Shown: positions 33,771 through 45,604 of the stretch, piece by piece
Position numbering within the stretch: position 1 is the first letter of the stretch
Layout: every line of letters starts with the position of its first letter
Assembly (NCBI GenBank): GCA_018399755.1
Contig: JAGYOE010000004.1
Location: 1-64,000, forward strand
Length of the DNA: 64,000 nt
From: Bacilli bacterium
GTDB lineage: Bacteria; Bacillota_I; Bacilli_A; Izemoplasmatales; Hujiaoplasmataceae
Direction of reading: 5' to 3'
Made by a program: the position numbers and the translations under genes
Notes under the pieces: generated by a model
Told to the model about the DNA's origin: nothing
Seen by the model: only the letters and a program-made list of their open reading frames with translations
The model's database searches: none

Positions 33771-36700
33771 TTAGTTGTTTTTTGTTAATTGCATCGTCCT
33801 TGCTTTTTTACCTTCTCTTAAAGTAACTATTGTTGTATCGGTATATTTTTGTAATACTTCCATTTTTTGCGGTGGAGTAGATAACATTATCTGCACAGGT
33901 AAATATTGAATAAAATTCATCATTGCTTTAATTCTAGATGTATCCATTTTATCAAATACCTCATCAAATAATATCAATCCAATTGATTGTTGATTAACTT
34001 TTCTTGATGCTTGGTCAAATACTCTAACAAATGAAGCTAATGTAGCCACATAAAACGGTACTTGTGTTTCTCCTCCAGATTTTTCCTTAAATACTTTTGA
34101 ATAATTTATCTTATCTCCAGAAGTATTTGTAATTAATATATCATAATCCATATATGTTCTATAATCAGTAAATTTATTAATACTACCTTTAGAGTTTAAA
34201 TCTTCAGATGCAAGATTTATAAATAACTCTTCAAGTTGCCTTTGATATTTCATTTCAAAATCATAATTGAAAATTTCTTCGCCTGATTTAACTGCTTCTT
34301 CACTTAATACCATATCATAATACTCGCCATATTCTTTGCTTTTAGGAAAGATAAATTCATAGGTATCTTCCCCAAAACGAATGCCTTTTAATGTTTCATT
34401 AATTTTTTTAATTTCATCTTGAGCTGAGATGATATAATTTCTTAATTTTGCCATAAAATCTTCTTTAAACAGTTTTTCGGCAACTTCTCTTGCTTCTCTA
34501 ACTTTAGACTCATATTTTACCAATTCAGATTTAATTAATTTATTTCTTTCATCTAGGTATTCATCCATATATTCTAAACCGAATTGGTAACTTAAATTAT
34601 AGTTTTGCGTGTATTGGATTTGTTTTGTTCTTAATGAATCTTCAAGATTTTCAATGTTATTTAATTCTCTGGTAATTTTTTCACGATAGTTTTCAACAAT
34701 ATTTCCAATACCATTACTTGCAACCTCATCCGCAAATAATTTTTCAGCCTTTTCTTTTAAAACTGGATTTTCTTCTGATTGAGTAGATATTTTCGTTTGC
34801 AAATTACTTAGTTCTGTTTCAAGTTCTAACAATTTATCATGAATATTACCTTCTCTATTTTCAAGTGATCCGCTTTTTTCATAAGCTTTTTGACGGCTAA
34901 TATTATAATCTTTAATTTCTTCTTTTATATTTTCGTATTCAATTCTTAACTCTTTTAAACTTTCTTGCGGTAAATTATGCTTTTTGTCTGCTAAATTTTT
35001 GCGTTTTTCCTTTAGACTATCAATTGAATAATAATTTTTTAACATATTTATATAGTTATCAAGATTAAGTTTTTTAATCAAAGATACCTCTTCAGTAATA
35101 TTGTTAATTTTTTTATTAATTCGTTGATGTTCAATACTAAGCTCTTTTGCCTTTTTACGCCAACTATCTAATTGAGCAGTTTTAGCATTTTTCCCGATAA
35201 AAGGTTTATCTTTTAATTTCCAAAGAGATCTAACAGTATATGAACGATAAACCATACCGTTTAAAGTAATCGCTTGGGAATATTTTTCCAACTCATTAAC
35301 TTCATCAACCATGATCAAATTTCCACATATCATATTAATAAAGTTCTTTGCGTCTTTATTGTCAGAAGTTATGATAGAAGCTAATGATTTATCTCTATAA
35401 GTATCAAACTTCTGAATTTTTTTAGTATTAACTAAACCAATACCATATATATTTAAGCTATCTTTAATTTGATTGTATACACTTAAAGCTAAATCAAAAT
35501 ATCTTGGTTCTACAATTAAATTAAAACGTTGTCTTCCTAAATAGTCTTCAATAGTATCTTGCCATTTTGAATCAGTTATTTCTAATAATTCACATAAAAT
35601 ATGAACATTAATATCTACATTATATTGATGTTTTACTCCTTCAACAATCTTATTTTGTAATCTTAAAATCATTGGGTCATATTTTAATTTATTGTTTTCT
35701 AACCCTTTTAATGTTTGATATACATCGTTAATTTCTTCAACTAATTCTTGTTTTAAATGTTGATATTTTCCATATTTTGAACGATTATCATTAACTATAT
35801 CATTTAGGTCTTTTTCAATTTGTAATAGTTTTAGTTTTGTTGGCTCATAGTTTTCATCATCAATATGTGCCAAATCTATTTTTGCTAGTTGTTTATATGG
35901 TTTTTGGTTATATTCAGAATTTAAATCTTCAATAACCTCTTTCATTGTTTTTGCTTTTCCTTTTGCATAGTTTCTTATTTCTTCTTGTTCATTAATTTTT
36001 TTAGTTAGTTCATTAATTTCTTTATCATAGATTTCAGACGCTTTAAAACTATCATTATTCGATAACATTGAATATACTTCTTTAGCTCTTTCATCTAGTA
36101 TATCTAATTGATCGTTTATTTCTTCAATTAATTTTTTGTTTTGTTCACGATCAAGAATAACTTTTTCTAACTTCTTATTCTCTTTATTAATTTTATCTTG
36201 GATGTTTTCAACTTCTAGTAATTTAAGAAAATACTCATAAAATTCTTTCTGAGAGATATTTTCTTGTATTTCTTCATAAGTTTTTGCGATATTATTTAAA
36301 TCGTTTACTTTTTCTTTGATTATTTTTAAAGTTGCTTCTAAATCTTTATATGCTCTAATTGATTCTTTAATTGATTCAACGTCTAATATTCTTTCTTCTA
36401 ATAAATATTTATAGATAAATTCTTTTACATCTGATATTGGCTTAAACGCTAATGCTTTTGGTAATAAAGAAAAGTAGTTTTCATTAATTGAACCAAAGCA
36501 CTTTCTAAAGGCTAATTTAGCTTCTCTTCTTGTTAAATGAATTTTATCAGCTTGTTTTGTTTTTTTAAAGTTAATGGTTGTTAAAATCACGCCTTCTTCA
36601 TCAATAAATAAAGATTCTTTTATCTGGTCATTATATTCATAGAAAATAACTTTAGGAGGAATTATTTCGCCAATAATATCAATAACTGAGCCAACAGTAA

Positions 36701-37010
36701 AATATTTTTCATTTACTTCATCATAAAACTCTAAAGCAATGTGGCCAGTAGTATCTCCATCTCTTAAATATTCTTGATTATCGATACCAAGTTTACATTT
36801 AACATACCCACGTAAATCCCGTTTGCTTTTATCATTAGCAGCTAAATTAAATATTTGATCACCAGCAGTTAAAATAAATGCGATTGCATCAACAATAGTT
36901 GATTTGCCCGTAGCATTTTGGCCGGTTATTAAAGTATTGTTTTTAATCTCAATTGTCTCATTAGCAAAATAATGCCAATTAATAAGCCTTATTTTAGTTA
37001 ACTTCTTCAT
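33771..37010 (-). CDS. jetC: Wadjet/MksB-like SMC ATPase (JetC); start trimmed to MKKLTKIRLINWHYF
   Basis: Walker A 'ITGQNATGKSTIVDAIAFIL'; long coiled coils; 'LCELLEITDSKWQDTIEDYLGRQRFNLIVEPRYF'; signature 'SGGETQVPFYVATLASF'; Walker B 'IGLILFDEVFDKMD'. Confidence 0.85.
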   Translation of the reverse strand: MKKLTKIRLINWHYFANETIEIKNNTLITGQNATGKSTIVDAIAFILTAGDQIFNLAANDKSKRDLRGYVKCKLGIDNQEYLRDGDTTGHIALEFYDEVNEKYFTVGSVIDIIGEIIPPKVIFYEYNDQIKESLFIDEEGVILTTINFKKTKQADKIHLTRREAKLAFRKCFGSINENYFSLLPKALAFKPISDVKEFIYKYLLEERILDVESIKESIRAYKDLEATLKIIKEKVNDLNNIAKTYEEIQENISQKEFYEYFLKLLEVENIQDKINKENKKLEKVILDREQNKKLIEEINDQLDILDERAKEVYSMLSNNDSFKASEIYDKEINELTKKINEQEEIRNYAKGKAKTMKEVIEDLNSEYNQKPYKQLAKIDLAHIDDENYEPTKLKLLQIEKDLNDIVNDNRSKYGKYQHLKQELVEEINDVYQTLKGLENNKLKYDPMILRLQNKIVEGVKHQYNVDINVHILCELLEITDSKWQDTIEDYLGRQRFNLIVEPRYFDLALSVYNQIKDSLNIYGIGLVNTKKIQKFDTYRDKSLASIITSDNKDAKNFINMICGNLIMVDEVNELEKYSQAITLNGMVYRSYTVRSLWKLKDKPFIGKNAKTAQLDSWRKKAKELSIEHQRINKKINNITEEVSLIKKLNLDNYINMLKNYYSIDSLKEKRKNLADKKHNLPQESLKELRIEYENIKEEIKDYNISRQKAYEKSGSLENREGNIHDKLLELETELSNLQTKISTQSEENPVLKEKAEKLFADEVASNGIGNIVENYREKITRELNNIENLEDSLRTKQIQYTQNYNLSYQFGLEYMDEYLDERNKLIKSELVKYESKVREAREVAEKLFKEDFMAKLRNYIISAQDEIKKINETLKGIRFGEDTYEFIFPKSKEYGEYYDMVLSEEAVKSGEEIFNYDFEMKYQRQLEELFINLASEDLNSKGSINKFTDYRTYMDYDILITNTSGDKINYSKVFKEKSGGETQVPFYVATLASFVRVFDQASRKVNQQSIGLILFDEVFDKMDTSRIKAMMNFIQYLPVQIMLSTPPQKMEVLQKYTDTTIVTLREGKKARTMQLTKNN

Positions 37011-37599
37011 TATTTTCACTTCCAGTTTTAGTTTCAATATTTGTGATAAAATTATAAACATCATTAATGGTTTGGGTATTTATTGCTAAGAGTATTGTCG
37101 GATATATTACTATTGGTGTGGTTGATTTAGTTATATCACCGAGAGTTTCAATTAGATTATATCTTTTAAATAAACGTAAATTTTTAACTAAATCAGTTTT
37201 ATTAATCTTCTTTTTAAGTTCTAAAGAATCATAGTAATCATGAATTTCATCAACTTTTATAACAACATTATCATTTACAGAGGTTTTAACTAAATGTTCA
37301 TGAAATAATATTCTTAAAATTAAAAGAATTATTGTTTCTTCTTTTTTAAGTCTAAGCAAATTATTGTTTTCACGATGAAGCAATTGAATAGCACCTAATT
37401 CACGATTTAAAACTAATTCAAAGTCCATCACATTAAAATATTCATCAAAATATTCCTTATAACTTATAACAAAATAATACATTTCTTTATTATCGTTTTT
37501 ATCTCGGGCTAAAAAGCTATTAGCTAACAAACGCAAACACACCTTAGCAAACATCTTTTGTTGTCCAATATTTAATTCATCAAAGCCTTCTAAAATCAT
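36994..37599 (-). CDS. jetB: Wadjet/MksE-like KITE subunit (JetB, DUF4194-like)
   Basis: 201 aa between kleisin and SMC genes; 'LLANSFLARDKNDNKEMYYFVISYKEYFDEYFNVMDFELVLNRELGAIQL'. Confidence 0.75.
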   Translation of the reverse strand: MILEGFDELNIGQQKMFAKVCLRLLANSFLARDKNDNKEMYYFVISYKEYFDEYFNVMDFELVLNRELGAIQLLHRENNNLLRLKKEETIILLILRILFHEHLVKTSVNDNVVIKVDEIHDYYDSLELKKKINKTDLVKNLRLFKRYNLIETLGDITKSTTPIVIYPTILLAINTQTINDVYNFITNIETKTGSENNEEVN

Positions 37600-38997
37600 T
37601 TAGTTTTCCCCCTTTAATATTTCAAAGTCATCAATTGTAAATCTTGGATTCTTAATCTTTTTACCTAAAGGATTAATATAGTAATTCATTTCGTCCCCAG
37701 CATAAACAAGAATGTATAATAATCTTAATATTGCTTCATCACTCATATTGTCATTAATTATCTCACTCGCCCTAATCAAATGATTATCTTTAAAATACTC
37801 ATTTAAGTATTTTTCGATAACATCTTCGGTGTATTTCAAACTCTCAAACTCATCGTAGGGCATAGATCAAATTGATTATCATTTTCTTCAAGGAAACTGA
37901 TTTTCAATATGCTTGTACATACCTCTTGGGTAGTATGTAATATGATTCTTTTAGGAAATTTGTTGGTGAGTCGTTAATGTAAATAAAGGCTTAATTATAC
38001 CCATAGCTTTATTAGTTTTATTGTCCTTGATATTTTCTGCGGTAAACCGCAAAATTTTTGTTAACTTTGTAATTACATTTTCATCATTAGATAATAAAAA
38101 CTTTATTTTAGCAATTGTTGTATTAACATATACCTTATTCTTTTCATCGATTTCATCAATAATATATGAAATCGAATTATAAATATCAATAATATCATCG
38201 ATTTTTTTGTTGACTTTCATCATTGCTAAATCATAATTATTATGATTCTTAATCAAATGGTCTTTTGCCAAAATTTCCATTACCATTTTATCTTCTTGCA
38301 TAGCTTCTAATTTCTTAACAATATCAGCTCGATATTTATTAATATTATCACTAGTCTTTAATCTGCGATATGCTTTATCAACTAATTCTACCTTATAATT
38401 AACCAACAGATTAATTAAGTCTTTAATTTCAGAATTATCAACAATAGATTTTATATAAAACTTAAGTCTTGAATCAAGTTTTCTTATTTCTCTAATAAAG
38501 GCAATAGTGTTTTTATAAACTTGATCTAATACCATTGCATATTCACCATAGTCATTATTCAACAATGAATAAACCGTGTATATATAGCCTCTAAACTCAT
38601 GACCTTCTTGATCTTCATCATAATATGAGTCACTTGCAATATCTTTTAAAGCTTCAATTATAGTTATAGCGTAATCTCTAAAATTTAATATTTCTTCATA
38701 GTTGTTATTAACATCAATATCAATCCATTCTGTCTTTTCAAGTCTTCTTAAGATTTGATTTGCTCGATCACGGTTTGTTAATTCAGTTTCTAAATCTTCA
38801 GCTTCTAACTCTTCATCTAGAGGATTAATATCTAAATAATCTATAAGCACTTGTCTTGCAAGATTTTTATCCATCCCTAAGATTGAACCTTGTTCATACA
38901 CTCTAAACAATTCTAATAAACAGTTTATATATATTGATTTATTCTTACTAGATAATAGATTGAAAAAATTATTTGGTATTATATCAAATACTCTCAT
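37600..38997 (-). pseudogene. jetA: Wadjet/MksF-like kleisin (JetA, DUF5716-like), disrupted at 3' part
   Basis: 348-aa ORF (37951-38997) and 87-aa ORF (37600-37863) lie in the same frame separated by in-frame TAA (37951-37953) and further stops; the intervening 87 nt keeps coding-like sequence in shifted frames. 5' position in a jetABC-like operon. Confidence 0.6.
38916..38928. promoter_or_regulatory. Intragenic copy of the padR-promoter palindrome
   Basis: ATAAACAGTTTAT, equal to the reverse complement of 39384-39396. Confidence 0.35.
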
Positions 38998-39009
38998 GTA
39001 ATCACTTCC

Positions 39010-39360
39010 TTATTCATAGCGTTCATAATTGAATTCTCCACTGACTAAACTAGATAATTTATTTTCTAAATTTATCCAGTCTTTTCTAAATTGTTCGAGG
39101 TGCTTTTTACCACTTTTATTAAGGCGATAATAACGACGACTCATCCCTTTTTTGTTTTTTTGCTTATAAGTAGATATTTTACCATCTTTTAACAATCTTT
39201 TTAAGGCAATATATAAGGTAGCTTCGTTTAAGTTAATGTTTTTTTTGCTTACTGATTCAATAATTTTTGCAATTTCATAACCATAACTATCATATTTTTC
39301 TAAAATTGAAAGAATAATATAGTCTGTAAAACCACGGACATGATCACTAGAATTAGACAT
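39010..39360 (-). CDS. PadR family transcriptional regulator (ATG start at 39360; the ORF track's GTG start is at 39369)
   Basis: 'DYIILSILEKYDSYGYEIAKIIE..NEATLYIALKRLLKDGKIS..KGMSRRYYRLNKSGKKHLEQF' PadR wHTH. Confidence 0.9.
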   Translation of the reverse strand: MSNSSDHVRGFTDYIILSILEKYDSYGYEIAKIIESVSKKNINLNEATLYIALKRLLKDGKISTYKQKNKKGMSRRYYRLNKSGKKHLEQFRKDWINLENKLSSLVSGEFNYERYE

Positions 39361-39383
39361 TATTATCACCTCGCTTTCTATAT

Positions 39384-39426
39384 ATAAACTGTTTATGTAT
39401 AAATCATTTATACTTAAACTGTTTAT
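39384..39426. promoter_or_regulatory. Triple 15-bp-phased palindromic operator upstream of padR-jetABC
   Basis: ATAAAC-T-GTTTAT (centre 39390), GTATAAAT-C-ATTTATAC (centre 39405), TAAAC-T-GTTTA (centre 39420). Confidence 0.7.
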
Positions 39427-39471
39427 AGTATAATATATTTTTAATTGTTTGTAAATATAATTTCAAAAAAA

Positions 39472-39502
39472 ACCAAAAAAAATACCAGAAAATCTGGTAT
39501 TA
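39472..39502 (-). terminator. Terminator downstream of dnaJ
   Basis: ATACCAGA-aaa-TCTGGTAT with T-run on minus strand. Confidence 0.75.
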
Positions 39503-40627
39503 TTTTGTGAAGTTTGTCTTAAATTTATGCCAAAACCCTTTATTATCATCGGGATCATCTTCGATTTTAGCTAATTCTTCAAATAAACGTTTTTGTTCTG
39601 ATGATAATTTTTTAGGTGTCACTACAGTTACAATAACATGTTGATCGCCTTTTTGTTTAGTTCTAACATTTATCATTCCTTTACTTTTTAATCTGAATTT
39701 AGATTCTGATTGTGTTCCCGCAGGCACCTTTAACATCACATCTCCATAAACTGTAGGGACTTTAATTTCATCACCTAATGCAGCTTGAGAAAAAGTTATC
39801 GGTTGGGTTACGATTAAATCATCACCTTGTCTAATATATTTATCTGATGGATTAACCTTGATTAAAATATATAAATCACCATTAGGTCCACCATTTTGAC
39901 CTTTATTACCGTATCCGGCTAATCGAATGTGTTGATTATTATCAATTCCTGCTGGTACTTTTACTTCTACGGTTTTAGTAACTCTTTCTACACCTTCACC
40001 ATTACAATTTGGACATTTATTTTTAATTTCTTTACCTGTTCCACCACAGGTTGGACAAGTTGCTTGAGTTCTTGTTCTACCAAAAATAGTTTGTTCTTCC
40101 ATAATAACAGTACCATTACCATTACATCTAGTACAGGTTTTGATATCACTTTTTGATTTCGCTCCTGTCCCATGGCAAACATGACATTCATCATATACAG
40201 GTATTTTGATTTTTTCTTTTTTTCCAAAAACCGCTTCTTCAAATTTAATATTCATTACTTTGCGAATATCAGAGCCTTTTCTTGGGGCATTTCTTCTTGC
40301 ACTTCTAGAACGAGATTGTCCGCCTCCAAAAAAGCTAGAAAATATATCACTAAAGTCAAAATCACCAAATCCACTTGAACTAAAGCCCCCTTGGCCAAAA
40401 CCTCCGCCTGGAGCTTGGTGGCCAAATTGATCATACTGAGCTTTTTTCTGTGAATCTGATAAGACATCATATGCTTCTTGAACTTCTTTAAAGCGTTTTT
40501 CTGCGTCTTTTTCAGTAGAAACATCAGGGTGATATTTTTTTGCTAGTTTACGATAGGCCTTTTTTATTTCTTCGCTAGAAGCTGACTTATCTAATCCGAG
40601 TATCTCATAATAATCTCTCTTGCTCAT
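39500..40627 (-). CDS. dnaJ: Chaperone DnaJ
   Basis: J domain '[27 protein letters not shown]', four CxxCxGxG repeats. Confidence 0.97.
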   Translation of the reverse strand: MSKRDYYEILGLDKSASSEEIKKAYRKLAKKYHPDVSTEKDAEKRFKEVQEAYDVLSDSQKKAQYDQFGHQAPGGGFGQGGFSSSGFGDFDFSDIFSSFFGGGQSRSRSARRNAPRKGSDIRKVMNIKFEEAVFGKKEKIKIPVYDECHVCHGTGAKSKSDIKTCTRCNGNGTVIMEEQTIFGRTRTQATCPTCGGTGKEIKNKCPNCNGEGVERVTKTVEVKVPAGIDNNQHIRLAGYGNKGQNGGPNGDLYILIKVNPSDKYIRQGDDLIVTQPITFSQAALGDEIKVPTVYGDVMLKVPAGTQSESKFRLKSKGMINVRTKQKGDQHVIVTVVTPKKLSSEQKRLFEELAKIEDDPDDNKGFWHKFKTNFTK

Positions 40628-40657
40628 AATATCACCCTTTCTTTAATTTGTTTTTGT

Positions 40658-43154
<2,497 letters not shown>

Positions 43155-43158
43155 AACA

Positions 43159-44169
43159 TTACTCCTCTTCATATAATTTTTGTATGTGTTTAGCAATATA
43201 TTTAATTAAGGGAATCGCTTTACGATAATCCATCCGTTTAGGTCCAACTAATGATACAGTTCCTTTTTCGCCATCTTGAGTATCATAAGTCGAAGAAATA
43301 ACTGTAATATCTTTCATAGTAGTAACTTGATTTTCCGTGCCTATTTTAACTGAAATACCTTCTTCTTCGGAATCAATTATCTTAAAAATTTCCTTATTTT
43401 CAATTGTTGAAATAAACTCTCTTAATTTATCAATATCATTAAACTCAGGTTGATATAACATATTAGCTTGACCAGTTAAATAATATCTTGATTGAGCAAA
43501 TTTTGAAAATGCTTCAATAAATGAATCAACAATAGTTTCGCGATATTTTAATAATTCTTTAATTTGATTATGTTCAATTTCATAATGTAATTTTTCTGAA
43601 ACCTTTGAAATTGGTGTATCTCTTAATAATTCATTTAATAAATCAATTACTTTTGTTAATTCATCAACATCCATATCTTGATCAATGTTTATTTCTCTTG
43701 ATTCAACATAACCATAATTTGTAATAACTAAAATCAATCCATGGGTTGAACTTAACTGCACTAATTGAACTTTTTTTACTTTAGAATTATAAGCATTAGG
43801 ACCTAAAGAAATAGCTGTACAATTAGTAGCTTCAGAAAGTAAATTTATAGCTTCCTTAATAATAATATCTCTTTCCGCTTCCTTATTTGAAAAAATCTTT
43901 TCAAACTCAAAAAATCCATCTGTATCTTCCTCTATAGTTTTAGCTACGGTTTCAATATAATATCTATAGCCTTTCTCAGAAGGAATTCTACCTGATGAAG
44001 TATGCGTTTTTTCTATATAACCTAAATCTTCTAAAACACTCATTTCATTTCTAATAGTAGCTGATGAAACTTTTAGTTGTTTAGCCAGAGATTTAGAACC
44101 TATTGGTTCAGCTGTCTTAACGTATTCATCAACTATTAGTTTTAATATTTTTACTTGTCTTTCAGTCAT
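43159..44169 (-). CDS. hrcA: Heat-inducible transcription repressor HrcA
   Basis: 'MTERQVKILKLIVDEYVKTAEPIGSKSL', 'VSSATIRNEMSVLEDLGYI'. Confidence 0.95.
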   Translation of the reverse strand: MTERQVKILKLIVDEYVKTAEPIGSKSLAKQLKVSSATIRNEMSVLEDLGYIEKTHTSSGRIPSEKGYRYYIETVAKTIEEDTDGFFEFEKIFSNKEAERDIIIKEAINLLSEATNCTAISLGPNAYNSKVKKVQLVQLSSTHGLILVITNYGYVESREINIDQDMDVDELTKVIDLLNELLRDTPISKVSEKLHYEIEHNQIKELLKYRETIVDSFIEAFSKFAQSRYYLTGQANMLYQPEFNDIDKLREFISTIENKEIFKIIDSEEEGISVKIGTENQVTTMKDITVISSTYDTQDGEKGTVSLVGPKRMDYRKAIPLIKYIAKHIQKLYEEE

Positions 44170-44181
44170 ATAAAAACCCCT

Positions 44182-44208
44182 TTAGCACTCCTTATTTTTG
44201 AATGCTAA
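44182..44208. promoter_or_regulatory. CIRCE element 1
   Basis: TTAGCACTC-N9-GAATGCTAA. Confidence 0.9.
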
Positions 44209-44228
44209 TGATATTATACTAAAGACCA

Positions 44229-44255
44229 TTAGCAATGTCAAGTTTTGAGTGCTAA
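44229..44255. promoter_or_regulatory. CIRCE element 2
   Basis: TTAGCAATG-N9-GAGTGCTAA. Confidence 0.85.
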
Positions 44256-44408
44256 AAATTTTAATATTCAAGCTATTAATAATAAGGATATTTATCATAA
44301 AAATATAACAAAATAATATTTTTATTACCTTAATACTTCTTTTATATACATTGCAAAGTTTATCTTTAAAATGTATAATTAAAGAGTAAAGTTTATTAAA
44401 AGAGGGGA

Positions 44409-45536
44409 ATGTTTATGAATAAATTTAAAACTGCTGTTGTAGGTGCAGGGTTTATTGGAGTAGCTCATATTGAAGCTTTAAGAAGGTTGGGCAATGTTGA
44501 TGTTGTCGCTTTATGTGATAAATATAACTCAGAAAAGAAAGCTAAAGAATTATATATTGAACATAGTTACAGCAATTACAAAAAAATGATAGATGAGATC
44601 GATTTAGATTTTATTCACATATGTACGCCAAATAATACACATTTTGATATTGCTAAATACGCTTTAGAAAATAACATAAACGTGATATTAGAAAAACCAA
44701 TGACATTTACAGTTAAAGAAGCTGAGATTTTAACATCTTTAGCAAAAGATAAACAATTAATTAATGTTATTAACTTCCATAATCGTTTATATCCAACTAA
44801 TATTCATATAAAAAATATGATTGAAGCTAATGAAATTGGTGATATTATATCAATTAATGGAGCTTATTTACAAGATTGGTTATTATTTGATACGGATTAC
44901 TCTTGGCGATTAAACTCCAATGAATCAGGTTTAACAAGAACTGTTGCTGATATAGGCTCGCATTGGATGGATTTAGTAGAATATTTAACTGGATTAAAAA
45001 TTAAAGCAGTATTTGCAGAATTTAAAACCCATTACAAAAAAAGAAAAAAAGCTTTAGGTGAAACTAAATCTTTTTCAACTCAAGCTAATACCGATTTTAA
45101 GGAAGTTGAAATAAATACAGAAGATATTGCTTTGATATTGTTTAGATTTGATAATGGAGCAATCGGTAATGTTACACTATCGCAAATGTCAGCCGGAAAC
45201 AAAAATAATTTAGTCGTTAATATTTCCGGTACTAAAGCATCTATAAATTGGTCATTAGCTGATTTAGAAAACATTAAAATTGGTTTTCGCGATAAACCAA
45301 ATGAAATAATTCCTAAAGATTTTTTAATTACAAATGATGCTATTACTGCTATTGACTTTCCAAGCGGACACACAGAAGGGTTTCCTGACGTTATTAAACA
45401 AGTCTTTAAAGAAGTCTATTCTAAAGCAAAAATCAAACATCACGCAACATTCAAGGACGGTTTAAGACAAATGATTATTTGCGAAAAAATTTATGAAAGT
45501 GCTAAAAAAAATAAATGGATTGAGATAAGTAATTAA
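44409..45536 (+). CDS. Gfo/Idh/MocA family oxidoreductase
   Basis: 'KTAVVGAGFIGVAHIEALRRL', 'ICTPNNTHFDIAKYAL', 'ILEKPMTFT'. Confidence 0.9.
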   Translation: MFMNKFKTAVVGAGFIGVAHIEALRRLGNVDVVALCDKYNSEKKAKELYIEHSYSNYKKMIDEIDLDFIHICTPNNTHFDIAKYALENNINVILEKPMTFTVKEAEILTSLAKDKQLINVINFHNRLYPTNIHIKNMIEANEIGDIISINGAYLQDWLLFDTDYSWRLNSNESGLTRTVADIGSHWMDLVEYLTGLKIKAVFAEFKTHYKKRKKALGETKSFSTQANTDFKEVEINTEDIALILFRFDNGAIGNVTLSQMSAGNKNNLVVNISGTKASINWSLADLENIKIGFRDKPNEIIPKDFLITNDAITAIDFPSGHTEGFPDVIKQVFKEVYSKAKIKHHATFKDGLRQMIICEKIYESAKKNKWIEISN

Positions 45537-45604
45537 TTATACTAATAAATACTATGTTTTTAATATGAGATAGATAATAAAAAAATAAATTATGAGGTGA
45601 AAAT

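Noticed and set aside
37870-37953. Programmed frameshifting in jetA (AAATTTC and CCT-TGA contexts)
   Set aside because: AAATTTC is not in the phase needed for a classical -1 shift, and more than one recoding event would be required; decay or sequence error is simpler.
39929-40524. Several ORFs (39929 +, 39988 -, 40172 +, 40206 +, 40255 -) overlapping dnaJ
   Set aside because: Alternative-frame shadows of the repetitive Gly/Cys-rich DnaJ sequence.
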